Shown one piece after another: positions 9,044-16,989 of a DNA stretch of 64,000 nt. Both the position numbers and the translations under genes were made by a program. The DNA is from CAYJEQ01 sp964371155 (GTDB lineage: Bacteria > Bacillota > Clostridia > Oscillospirales > Ruminococcaceae). Below the pieces are notes generated by a model that worked only from the letters and a program-made list of their open reading frames with translations, did not search any database and was not told the DNA's origin. How positions within the stretch are numbered: position 1 is the first letter of the stretch; the number at the start of each line of letters is the position of its first letter. Where the stretch lies: NCBI GenBank assembly GCA_964371155.1, contig CAYJLI010000003.1, forward strand, positions 26,848 through 90,847, written 5' to 3'.

Positions 9044-9065
9044 TAACTACACCTCCAAAAGATTT

Positions 9066-10115
9066 TCATATTATAACCGCATTGTATTTTTTCGCTAATT
9101 CTTCTACCATGCTGTTTTCGAGTTCTGAATGTTGATCTATCAGTGCTATTCCATGATATCCTATGAGTGCGTTGTCTAAGCCTTCTTCATTATGCGCCGT
9201 AAGTAGTACGGGCAAGCCGAGCATATGCGTATTAAGCGAGAAAAGATATCCGTCATCGGCAGTTTCTATTACTATATTGAGTATATCGCAACCTAAAGCT
9301 TCGGCCGCTAAAATTTCCTCGCTCATGTCGTGATTGCAATCTATTTCTTCGGATATTACCGCATGTTCTCCTAAAAAGAATAATTGATTTTGATTTGCAG
9401 ATATTGTTTCGGCGAAAAATTCGGGTTCGCTTTTTATGTGCTGTGCATTTATTACACATCCAGCTATTTCCACTACATCGTTTTTACTGAGTGGTTCATC
9501 CAACACAATAAAAGAAGCACCGTTTTTTATAAAGTTTTCTATACCCATGGAGGTAGGGGAGGTGGAGCTGCTATCAATACTTACTGCCACGCCAATCGGC
9601 ACTGTGGCATATTTAAGCATTTCAGCAATAATATCGTGAAGCTCATCACTATTAGAATTTGGAGAACTAAAAGCAAATGCAAATATACCCATTCCCTGCA
9701 ATGTGACGAGTGACGCATATAAATTAGTACCTTCTTTAGTTTCCATATCATCCTCGAATGTCATCATTACGATTAAGGATATATTGTGCTTCTTTGCCGC
9801 AATAGTGGCTGCCCTGCATTCGGAGAGAGTGTCTGAACTTATAAGCAGTGCAAACTCAGCTCCACTTGCAGATAGCTTAGCAAAAATTTTATCATACATA
9901 GAGATAAGCTCGGCGTATGTAGTTTCACCGAACGGCTCGGTTTCTATCCCAAAAGCCGAAACAGTAGAAAGCTTTCCGCTACTATAACCTATTGGAGGTG
10001 CAGCACAAACGCCGTTTACACCTAAAAGGGTTTTCCTGTATTCGTTATAATTTTTAATATCGGAGTTTTTTTGCGATAAATCCAGTACCCATTGCGTGTG
10101 GAGGGGAATGTCCAT
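9066..10115 (-). CDS. Divergent homocysteine S-methyltransferase-fold protein lacking zinc cysteines
   Basis: A 349-residue protein whose middle (about residues 65-220) follows the TIM-barrel order of the homocysteine S-methyltransferase domain of methionine synthase: a helix entering an FALLISSDTLSECRAA strand, then LIVMMTFEDDM...GTNL (compare VTMTFD...TGT in true enzymes), then FAFAFSSPNSN where enzymes have GVNCSxGP. The zinc ligands expected there and in the GGCCG motif are absent; the corresponding region reads NGASFIVLDEP. It therefore probably does not carry out zinc-dependent methyl transfer. It could be a pseudoenzyme or bind another ligand. The start has GGTGA eight bases upstream. 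Confidence 0.6.
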   Translation of the reverse strand: MDIPLHTQWVLDLSQKNSDIKNYNEYRKTLLGVNGVCAAPPIGYSSGKLSTVSAFGIETEPFGETTYAELISMYDKIFAKLSASGAEFALLISSDTLSECRAATIAAKKHNISLIVMMTFEDDMETKEGTNLYASLVTLQGMGIFAFAFSSPNSNSDELHDIIAEMLKYATVPIGVAVSIDSSSTSPTSMGIENFIKNGASFIVLDEPLSKNDVVEIAGCVINAQHIKSEPEFFAETISANQNQLFFLGEHAVISEEIDCNHDMSEEILAAEALGCDILNIVIETADDGYLFSLNTHMLGLPVLLTAHNEEGLDNALIGYHGIALIDQHSELENSMVEELAKKYNAVII

Positions 10116-10137
10116 ATCTATTCACCATCAAGCTTTC

Positions 10138-11841
10138 TTACATCGACTCTGGAGCTTCTATCTTCATAATCATCAGTACATTTCTTATAACAGTCGCAGT
10201 TGCTGTGCATAGTGACGCCCTTGCACTTAATAAGCTCTTATCGTCTACACGAACTTTGCAGGCGTTATAAAATTTGTGGAAATGATTTGCCACATCCATA
10301 ACATAATGAGTAAGCCTTGCAGGGTCGTAATTTTTTGCTGAGGCTATTATCTCGGTGGGAAGCTTTGAAAGCATTCTTATAAGCTCAATTTCCTCAGGTG
10401 ATTTAAGCAGGAGCAAATCTTCTGCCGACGGCTTGTCCCATACTATATTTTCAGCAGTAAGATTTTTAAGTATGCCGCATATGCGTGCATGAGCGTACTG
10501 AACATAGTAAACAGGGTTCTTTGAGCTTTCTTCCACCGCTAAATCAAGGTCAAAATCAAGTGTGGAGCTCGCCTCCCTTGTATTAAAGAAGAACCTTGCC
10601 GCTTCGATTGGTATTTCTTCTATTAAATCGCTGAGTGTGATGGATTTACCTGTTCTCTTGCTCATTCTCACAGGCTCACCATTCTTTGTGAGGCGTACAA
10701 GTTGCATTAAAATTATATCGAGCTTACTTCCATCAAGTCCTATTGCATCCATGGCACCCTTTAGCCTTGCCACATGTCCATGATGGTCAGCTCCCCATAC
10801 ATTAATTAGCCTGTCATATCCTCTTGTTACAAATTTATTGTAATGGTAGGCAATATCAGCTGCAAAATATGTGGGTATACCGTTTGCACGGACGAGTACT
10901 TCATCCTTTTCACCGCCAAACTCGGTGGCTTTATACCAAATGGCACCATCTTTCTCATATGCCATACCTTTTTCTTTAAGTGTATCAATAGCTTTAGTAA
11001 CAGCACCGCTTTCATGCAAACTGCTCTCGGGGAACCACTCATCAAATACTATTCGGTATTTCTCTAAATCCCTGCGCAGGTTTTCTACATTAGCAGGTAG
11101 AGCATATGCCACAAGCGCTTCTTTTCGCTCTTTAGAATCAGCATTTACATATTTATCACCATTTATATCGGCAAAGGCCTGTGCTCTTTCGGTTATATCG
11201 CTTCCGTGGTAGCCGTCCTCTGGGAATGGAACAGCCTCTTCGCCTTTATATATTTGCAGATACCTTGCTTCAAGTGAAACACCAAATTTTTCAATCTGAT
11301 TTCCTGCATCATTTATGTAAAACTCTTTATGCACATTATATCCCGCAAGCTTCATTACAGACGCAAGACAGTCTCCCACTGAGCCACCCCTTGCGTTACC
11401 CATATGCATGGGGCCTGTGGGGTTTGCAGAAACAAATTCCAGCATGACTTTTTCGCCCTTGCCATAGTCAGTCTTGCCGTAATCGTCGCCTGCTTCAAGT
11501 ATTTTTCCTACTACCTCTGAAAACCATGCATGTGAAAGTGAGAAATTTATAAACCCAGGGCCTGCTATTTCCACCTTTTCGAGATGAGTATTTTCAGTTT
11601 CTATATTTTTTACAATGGTTTCAGCAATTTTTCTCGGTGGAAGCCTAAAGGCTTTAGCAGATACCATTGCCGCATTTGTTGCAAAATCGCCATGGGTGGT
11701 GTCACCGGGGATTTCAACTGTAAATGAGGGTATCTCTGCCTGTGTGAGCTCACCGCTCTCAATGCTCTTTTTAAAGCTGTTTTCTACTATTTTAGTTATT
11801 TCATTTATTGTATCCGATACTTGATTATACAAATCTAACAC
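10138..11841 (-). CDS. argS: Arginyl-tRNA synthetase
   Basis: Class I synthetase that charges tRNA-Arg. At 567 residues it has the N-terminal additional domain, the HIGH-type motif in SANPTGPMHMGNARGG (about 133-148), the KMSKS-type RMSKRTGKSI and a C-terminal DALR anticodon-binding domain (about 450-567). The GTG start overlaps the ywiB stop by 7 bases and sits almost on top of AGGGAG; a TTG three codons further in would have normal spacing, so the exact start is uncertain. The ywiB-argS pair is translationally coupled, as in Bacillus. Confidence 0.96.
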   Translation of the reverse strand: MLDLYNQVSDTINEITKIVENSFKKSIESGELTQAEIPSFTVEIPGDTTHGDFATNAAMVSAKAFRLPPRKIAETIVKNIETENTHLEKVEIAGPGFINFSLSHAWFSEVVGKILEAGDDYGKTDYGKGEKVMLEFVSANPTGPMHMGNARGGSVGDCLASVMKLAGYNVHKEFYINDAGNQIEKFGVSLEARYLQIYKGEEAVPFPEDGYHGSDITERAQAFADINGDKYVNADSKERKEALVAYALPANVENLRRDLEKYRIVFDEWFPESSLHESGAVTKAIDTLKEKGMAYEKDGAIWYKATEFGGEKDEVLVRANGIPTYFAADIAYHYNKFVTRGYDRLINVWGADHHGHVARLKGAMDAIGLDGSKLDIILMQLVRLTKNGEPVRMSKRTGKSITLSDLIEEIPIEAARFFFNTREASSTLDFDLDLAVEESSKNPVYYVQYAHARICGILKNLTAENIVWDKPSAEDLLLLKSPEEIELIRMLSKLPTEIIASAKNYDPARLTHYVMDVANHFHKFYNACKVRVDDKSLLSARASLCTATATVIRNVLMIMKIEAPESM

Positions 11842-12257
11842 TCCCTAATATTAATTGTCACTTGATTTTCACTTGCAAGCGCAGTATTTACATCCATGGT
11901 ATATTTAAAGCTTAAGTCACCGCCGTTATCATTAAGTGTGGAGGAGATGCTATTGCCCCATATGCCAACCACTAAATTCCCCATGCCTGTTTCATAAAAG
12001 CAGTTGTGTCGCACTTGATTTTCCACAATGAGCTGTGAATTAAATTCACCCGTGCGGGTCATTGTAATTTTGCTCTCATTTATAACTTCGATTGTGGTTT
12101 TAGTTTGCTCCATGCCATTTTCTTCGGGCTCATCATAGCTAATATAATAATTGCCGTCTTTTTGATAAAATTCGCCCGTAGTCAAAAGCTCAATATTATC
12201 TTTTTCACCGTCCACAATTTGCGAACCGTTTATTTTTATCATAAATTCTTTTTTCAA
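11835..12257 (-). CDS. ywiB: DUF1934 (YwiB) family beta-barrel protein
   Basis: A 140-residue soluble protein predicted to be almost all beta strands, matching the lipocalin-like DUF1934/YwiB family. In Bacillus subtilis ywiB lies immediately upstream of argS, and here the two overlap by 7 bases, which supports the assignment. The function is unknown. Characteristic features are the central TTGEFYQKDGNYYISYDE and the VGIWGNSISSTLNDNGGDL stretch near the C-terminus, where the family conserves a turn followed by Y-x-(L/M)-(D/E). Confidence 0.8.
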   Translation of the reverse strand: MKKEFMIKINGSQIVDGEKDNIELLTTGEFYQKDGNYYISYDEPEENGMEQTKTTIEVINESKITMTRTGEFNSQLIVENQVRHNCFYETGMGNLVVGIWGNSISSTLNDNGGDLSFKYTMDVNTALASENQVTINIREC

Positions 12258-12284
12258 CTTCCGCTCTCCTTTGCAGATGGATTA

Positions 12285-13343
12285 TTATTTATCAAATGCT
12301 AAATTAATTAGCCTATCAAGTAGCTCACCATAGGTAACACCGCTGTGCATAATCATTTTAGGATACATGCTTATCGAAGTGAAACCGGGTAGGGTATTTA
12401 TTTCATTTAAAATGATATCTCCATTTTTTACTGCGAAAAAATCCACCCTTGAAAGCCCACTGCAACCAAGTGCCTTATATGCTTTTACAGCAGTATGTCT
12501 AATTTCTTCCGCCTGTTTATCGGGTATTCTTGCAGGGATATGTATTGTGGTGGTATCGTTTAGATATTTAGCCTCATAGTCGTAAAACTCACTGTGAAGC
12601 TCGAGTTCTCCCACTACTGGGGCGTTAGTTTCATTATTTCCTATAACAGCGCATTCAACCTCTACAGCATCAATAAATTCTTCTACAATTACCTTTTCAT
12701 CATGCAGGAGTGCCGCTTCAACCGCTGTTTTAAGAGAAGCTTTATCCCTTGCCTTACTCACTCCCACCGAAGAGCCTGCATTTGCAGGTTTTACAAACAT
12801 CGGATAAGCAAGCTTTTCTTTAAGCATCGCTTCCACTTCATCGAAATCCGCCATATCAAAAACTTTTAGTGTATGCCATTTTGCAGTTTTAATGCCTGCA
12901 CTTTCAAGTATTATGTGCGTGATTTCTTTATCCATACACATTGCAGAAGCATTTACACCGCATCCCACATAGGGAATACCTGCTATTTCAAACAGCCCTT
13001 GGATAGTGCCGTCCTCTCCGTTTTTTCCATGCAAAACAGGGAAAATCACATCTATCGGGGTGATAATCATGCCATCTTCCCGAAGCTCGATTAAGCCTTT
13101 ATGCGAAGTGTCGGGCGATATAACCGCAGGATAACAAAATTCACTGTCAAGATAGCTATTATTTCTTATTCTATCTAAATCGCCATTATATCGAAACCAT
13201 TTACCGTCCTTTGTGATGGCAATCATTATTACATTATATTTATCAGTGGGGATATTTTCTATTACAGAAACAGCACTCCTCAGAGAAACTTCATGCTCAC
13301 TGCTCGCTCCTCCAAAAATTACCGCTAAATTCGTTTTTTTCAT
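12285..13343 (-). CDS. ddl: D-alanine--D-alanine ligase family protein
   Basis: ATP-grasp ligase that makes the D-Ala-D-Ala dipeptide for peptidoglycan. The 352-residue protein starts AVIFGGASSEHEVSLRSA, has the HGKNGEDGTIQGLFE signature and ends with LNEINTLPGFTSISMYPKM, carrying the metal ligands. The omega-loop reads YDYEAKYL, with the Tyr typical of D-Ala-D-Ala enzymes rather than the His of VanA D-lactate ligases. The GIPYVGCGV and CMDK segments resemble the VanG/VanC side of the family, so specificity is not settled. AAAGGTGA precedes the ATG. Confidence 0.9.
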   Translation of the reverse strand: MKKTNLAVIFGGASSEHEVSLRSAVSVIENIPTDKYNVIMIAITKDGKWFRYNGDLDRIRNNSYLDSEFCYPAVISPDTSHKGLIELREDGMIITPIDVIFPVLHGKNGEDGTIQGLFEIAGIPYVGCGVNASAMCMDKEITHIILESAGIKTAKWHTLKVFDMADFDEVEAMLKEKLAYPMFVKPANAGSSVGVSKARDKASLKTAVEAALLHDEKVIVEEFIDAVEVECAVIGNNETNAPVVGELELHSEFYDYEAKYLNDTTTIHIPARIPDKQAEEIRHTAVKAYKALGCSGLSRVDFFAVKNGDIILNEINTLPGFTSISMYPKMIMHSGVTYGELLDRLINLAFDK

Positions 13344-13395
13344 ACGAAATTTTCACCTTTCGCTCATGAGTTTATATTATTATATATACTCAATT

Positions 13396-13424
13396 ATTAT
13401 AACATAAATATTTCTTTAACACAA
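13396..13424 (-). promoter_or_regulatory. Promoter of ddl (-35, extended -10)
   Basis: On the minus strand TTGTGT (13424-13419), 17 bases, then TATAAT (13401-13396) with TG one base before the -10. It lies about 50 bases upstream of the ddl start. Confidence 0.65.
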
Positions 13425-13662
13425 ACCATTTATTTCAATAGGTATGCATAACATCAACTAATTATTTATATATATCCGCTCCATTGTGACAAGGGGGTAC
13501 ATTATCATAATATTTATCTATGTTGTATTGTATAATCATCTCTATATAGCCTCTATTTTCCCACTCACTATTTTGATATTTTATACCAGAACATTAGAAA
13601 TTTAAGAAAGCATATTTATCATTAGTATAATATTCTTTTTTAGTATTTATATAGTAAATTAA

Positions 13663-13810
13663 GATGAAAACACTACTGTTTTCATCAGGCAAGCGTTGCT
13701 TGCCGTCACGCACTTTGTGCGTGAAATCTACTATGCAATCGTTTAATGCCACACTAATGTGGCTACAAATCGTTTTACGATTTGTTTGAAAACGCAGTAG
13801 TGTTTTCAAA
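13663..13810. repeat. Multi-hairpin intergenic element enclosed by a 14-bp inverted repeat
   Basis: Within 148 bases there are six short perfect hairpins: 13663-13686 (10-bp stem), 13688-13704 (7), 13707-13723 (7), 13748-13763 (6), 13766-13784 (7) and 13785-13810 (9). In addition TGAAAACACTACTG at 13665-13678 is the exact reverse complement of 13795-13808, so the ends can pair with each other instead of locally. An open frame on the minus strand across it (13594-13809) has no ribosome site and low-complexity content, and is judged a by-product. The rest of 13425-13860 is AT-rich with nothing recognisable. The element looks like a non-autonomous mobile or structured-RNA repeat; this is inference. 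Confidence 0.7.
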
Positions 13811-13883
13811 TTAAATGATTATAATGCTTATATTTTATAATTGCAAAACTAAATTTTTAACAAATAAAATAAAAATCCTTAAT

Positions 13884-13912
13884 TTGACTATGATAACCAT
13901 ATCCTATATAAT
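13884..13912 (+). promoter_or_regulatory. Strong sigma-A promoter upstream of the NusG-II gene
   Basis: TTGACT at 13884-13889, a 17-base spacer and TATAAT at 13907-13912: one mismatch from consensus. The expected start near 13919 gives an unusually long leader of about 180 bases before the ATG at 14098. Confidence 0.8.
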
Positions 13913-13936
13913 TATGGAGAGAATATCAAAGTGCAC

Positions 13937-13983
13937 CTAAAGCCTATTCGCATTACATGTAATAGGCAATCTCAGCGCTTTAG
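13937..13983 (+). promoter_or_regulatory. Structured leader RNA candidate
   Basis: Inside the leader, CTAAAGC (13937-13943) is complementary to GCTTTAG (13977-13983), and within it GCCTATT (13942-13948) is complementary to AATAGGC (13961-13967). This gives a two-helix stem with a roughly 10-base 3' bulge (about AATCTCAGCG). The two helices share one GC, so alternative pairing is possible. It does not match a riboswitch class recognised here. Confidence 0.4.
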
Positions 13984-14097
13984 TAGTGAAGTATAAAGAA
14001 AATTTCACGCAGTTATCGACATCCAGTAGTATATTATTAAATCCATTAAGATTATGTGGAGGATTTATTTTTATAAAATAGGGGAAAGAGGTCTAAA

Positions 14098-14487
14098 ATG
14101 GAAGAAAAAAAGAGTTTTGTAAAAAAAAGCGACTACCTCATAATCGCCATAGTAGCGGTGATAGCAGTAGCTTTTGCAATATGGTTTTATATGCCCATGG
14201 GTAACTCACCGAGTGGTGAAAATATCGCAGTGGTCACAATAAATTCAGAAGAGATAATGAGGATAGATTTAGGGCATTACCATGGAGAAGCTGAAAGAAT
14301 AAGCCTCATGGAGGAATATGGAGTGCCTGTTAATTTTCTGCTTGAAGAGGGGAGCATCAGATTTGTGGATGTCACCTGTCCCGACCACCTTTGCGAGCTG
14401 TACGGTGCTATTAGTCATGAATATGATATTGCAGTGTGCATGCCAAATTTAACCGCTGTGAGGATAGAAGCACCTACCGAGGAATAA
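14098..14487 (+). CDS. NusG domain II-containing membrane-anchored protein
   Basis: A 129-residue protein with one N-terminal transmembrane segment (about 12-31) and a C-terminal NusG domain II module (NusG_II family), recognisable by RFVDVTCPDHLCELYG and the closing AVCMPNLTAVRIE. Members are common in Clostridia, where the gene often precedes an ECF-type transporter or the apbE/rnf region; none is seen here. The two cysteines in CPDHLC are conserved in the family. Function is unknown. The gene stands alone behind a strong promoter and long structured leader, with AAAGAGG before the ATG. Confidence 0.8.
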   Translation: MEEKKSFVKKSDYLIIAIVAVIAVAFAIWFYMPMGNSPSGENIAVVTINSEEIMRIDLGHYHGEAERISLMEEYGVPVNFLLEEGSIRFVDVTCPDHLCELYGAISHEYDIAVCMPNLTAVRIEAPTEE

Positions 14488-14584
14488 AATAGAGGTTAAT
14501 AGCCATTGGGCAGAGATTAGAATGTGATTTTTATTTATACCCACTGATTTAACATCAGAATTTTCTTAAATTGCCGATTATCAA

Positions 14585-14620
14585 AACAAAAAGCCATCGC
14601 ATGAGCGATGGCTTTTTGTT
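14585..14620. terminator. Bidirectional terminator between NusG-II gene and flagellin
   Basis: AACAAAAAGCCATCGC (14585-14600) pairs perfectly with 14605-14620 around the loop ATGA. T-rich tails occur on both strands, so it serves the converging NusG-II and flagellin transcripts. Confidence 0.9.
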
Positions 14621-14649
14621 TATTATGCTTTTTAAACCTGAATAACAGA

Positions 14650-15614
14650 TTATTGTAGCAACTGGAGAATTCCCTGTGGTTGCATGTTTGCCTGAGCAAG
14701 CATAGCCTGGGAAGCTTGAACAAGGATGTTGTCCTTGGTGTACTCCATCATTTGAGAAGCCATGTCAACGTCACGAATACGGGATTCAGCAGCTGTCATG
14801 TTTTCTGTTGTTACGCTGAGGTTGTTGATTGTGTGCTCAAGTCTGTTCTGAAGAGCACCAAGTCCAGCACGAGCTACGGAAACATTTTCAATAGCNNNNN
14901 NNNNNNNNNNNNNNNNNNNNNNNNNNNNNNNNNNNNNNNNNNNNNNNNNNNNNNNNNNNNNNNNNNNNNNNNNNNNNNNNNNNNNNNNNNNNNNNGTCTG
15001 TTCTGAAGAGCACCAAGTCCAGCACGAGCTACGGAAACATTTTCAATAGCTGTATTGATTGATGTGATAGCAGCAGTAGCTCCAGAAGAGTTAGCAACTG
15101 TAACATCACCACCAAGAATTGTAGCAGCATCCATGTTAGTAACTGTTACATCAAGTGTTTGGGAAGCAGTGTCACCAATCTGTAAAGTGGAGCTAAGTGA
15201 TCCATCCAATAATTTTGTGCCGTTGAATGTTGTTTCGTCAGCAATTCTTGTGATTTCATCTTCAAGAGCAGTCATTTCAGCATCGAGCTTAGCACGGTCT
15301 GTATTAGAGTAGATACCATTAGCGGACTGAGTAGCAAGCTCAACCATTCTGTTTAGCATGGAGTGTACTTCTGTTAGAGCACCTTCAGCTGTTTGAATTA
15401 GGGAGATACCATCAGCAGCATTTTTCTGAGCTGTTTCAAGACCTGTGATTTGTGCTCTCATTTTTTCAGAGATAGCAAGACCAGCAGCATCGTCACCAGC
15501 GCGGTTAATTCTGTAACCGGAAGATAGTTTTTCGAGGCTCTTACCAACAGCAGTGTTGTTGTTAGTCAGGTTTCTGTGGGAGTTAAGGGCAGTAATGTTG
15601 TTTTGAATACGCAT
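14650..15614 (-). CDS. hag: Flagellin (interrupted by an assembly gap)
   Basis: Filament subunit. The N-terminus MRIQNNITALNSHRNL and the D0/D1 helices with SSGYRINRAGDDAAGLAISE are classical, and the C-terminus ends NMQPQGILQLLQ at the stop 14650-14652. A 100-N gap interrupts it, but the 55 bases on either side (14841-14895 and 14996-15050) are identical. Collapsing the duplicate and the Ns restores one frame through GALQNR-LEHTIN, giving about 269 residues, a short flagellin with a small variable D2/D3 part. The ATG at 15614 is preceded by AAGGAGG. Expression is under a sigma-28 promoter (15728-15753) and a CsrA-type leader (15621-15658). Confidence 0.95.
14896..14995. other. Assembly gap (100 N) inside flagellin
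   Basis: Exactly 100 unknown bases between two identical 55-base sequences. The pattern fits two contigs that end in the same 55-mer being placed end to end with a default gap, not a real insertion. Confidence 0.95.
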
Positions 15615-15620
15615 AATAAA

Positions 15621-15658
15621 TTTCCTCCTTGAATTTACGAGAAGACTTCCTTGTCTTC
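15621..15658 (-). promoter_or_regulatory. Flagellin leader with two CsrA-type sites
   Basis: On the minus-strand mRNA a hairpin GAAGAC-AAGGAA-GTCTTC (15658-15641) presents AGGA in its loop within ACAAGGAAGT, which agrees at 9 of 10 positions with the CsrA consensus ACARGGAUGU. The Shine-Dalgarno AAGGAGGAAA (15630-15621) lies about 25 bases downstream and carries a second GGA. In B. subtilis CsrA binds the hag leader in this two-site way and FliW relieves it; both genes are in this window. Confidence 0.7.
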
Positions 15659-15727
15659 CGTTTTTGTTTTTTCGGATTTCTCCTTTTTTTCGACGCGTCA
15701 AACAAGTTATTATCCTGTTCAGTACAT

Positions 15728-15753
15728 ATATCGGTAGTTTTGTGATATAGTTA
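15728..15753 (-). promoter_or_regulatory. Sigma-28 promoter of flagellin
   Basis: On the minus strand TAAC (15753-15750), 14 bases, then ACCGATAT (15735-15728), close to the TAAA-N15-GCCGATAT consensus. It leaves a leader of about 105 bases before the ATG at 15614. Confidence 0.8.
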
Positions 15754-15773
15754 AGTATTTTTTTAAAAAAAAA

Positions 15774-16844
15774 TTATAATTTTTTTAAATGTGAGTATAT
15801 AAGGCCTGAAATATCGTGGAAATCAGCCTGTATTTTCACCGCTCCTATCTCAAAAGCCACCTTTGGCATGCCATACACTATCGAGGAAGCCTTGTCCTGC
15901 CCTATGGTGTGTGCTCCTGCTTTGTGCATTTCGAGCAGTCCATATGCGCCATCCTGCCCCATGCCTGTGAGCAGTACCCCAACAGCCTCGGATTTAGCAA
16001 GCTGTGCGGCGGAGTGGAAGAGCACATCCACCGAGGGGCGGTGTCCGCTCACCTTTTCCGCAGGGAAACAGCTCACCGAATACTGATTGCCTATTCGCAC
16101 TATTCTGCTCTGCAAATCCCCACCGGGGGAAATTAGTATCAGACCTGGCTTTACTATATCGCCATTTTTAGCCTCTCGCACCTCCATTTTGCATATGCCA
16201 TCTATTCGCTTGGCATACATATCGGTAAATACCGGAGGCATATGCTGTGTAACCACTATTCCAGGGGTGTCAATCGGCAAATCCTTAAGTATTTCAAGCA
16301 GAGTTTCGGTACCGCCGGTGGAAGCCCCCATCACTATCAAGGTGTTTTTTGCCCTGCGTGAAAATCCTGCAATCATAGGAAGCTCGGAAGCGGTGGAAGT
16401 TTTTGCACTCTGCGGCGATGGGGTGGGGGGAGTGGCTACCCTATCCTTACTGCCTAAGCTTTGGGAAGTTGTTACATGTACGCTTAGTTTGGTTAAAAAA
16501 AGCGAAATGCTCTTAGGTTCTTCAAGGTTTGGCTTTAATAAGCTGGGAAATCCCGAAGTAGTGCTAAGATTTTTATCGCTGTCCGCCAAGAGAATAATTT
16601 TCGCCTGCGACATCGCAGTGATACTTTTTAGCACTGTGCCATTTCCAGTAGATGCCAGTGTGGCATCTAAAAAAACGATGTCCGGCTTTAAGGTGCGGAT
16701 TTTAGAACTCGCATCAAGGGATGTCATAGAATGACCAACCACCGACAGTGGAAGGCGCTCCCTTACAAACAATAAAGTAAGAAATTGCCCAAACACAGCC
16801 GAGGGGTCTATTAATAGCACACGAGAAGTGCGTATATTATTCAT
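15774..16844 (-). CDS. cheB: Chemotaxis protein-glutamate methylesterase CheB
   Basis: Removes methyl groups from chemoreceptor glutamates for adaptation. The 356-residue protein has a receiver domain (about 5-125), a Pro/Ser/Thr linker (130-155) and the methylesterase domain (165-356) with the catalytic triad Ser175 (GASTGG), His201 (QHMPP) and Asp298 (TGMGQDGA). The receiver keeps Asp60 and Lys104, but the acidic pair that binds magnesium is reduced to Asp13-Pro14 (LLIDPSA instead of VDDSA), so phosphorylation may be weak. Last gene of cheA-cheW-cheR-cheB. No strong terminator is seen between it and the flagellin promoter. Confidence 0.93.
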   Translation of the reverse strand: MNNIRTSRVLLIDPSAVFGQFLTLLFVRERLPLSVVGHSMTSLDASSKIRTLKPDIVFLDATLASTGNGTVLKSITAMSQAKIILLADSDKNLSTTSGFPSLLKPNLEEPKSISLFLTKLSVHVTTSQSLGSKDRVATPPTPSPQSAKTSTASELPMIAGFSRRAKNTLIVMGASTGGTETLLEILKDLPIDTPGIVVTQHMPPVFTDMYAKRIDGICKMEVREAKNGDIVKPGLILISPGGDLQSRIVRIGNQYSVSCFPAEKVSGHRPSVDVLFHSAAQLAKSEAVGVLLTGMGQDGAYGLLEMHKAGAHTIGQDKASSIVYGMPKVAFEIGAVKIQADFHDISGLIYSHLKKL

Positions 16845-16989
16845 TTGTCATCCCCCTTTTTTAAAAAAATTAAGAGTGAAAAGTTAATGTGTTTTAGCTC
16901 TGCAAAAATGATTTAAAATCGTTTCGGCAAAGGCGAAACTCCACAACTATTCACTCTTCACTATTATTTAGTATTATTTTGCCTTTCGG

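Noticed and set aside
13594..13809. 71-residue minus-strand frame across the multi-hairpin element
   Set aside because: No ribosome site, no recognisable composition, and it is fully explained by the inverted repeats.
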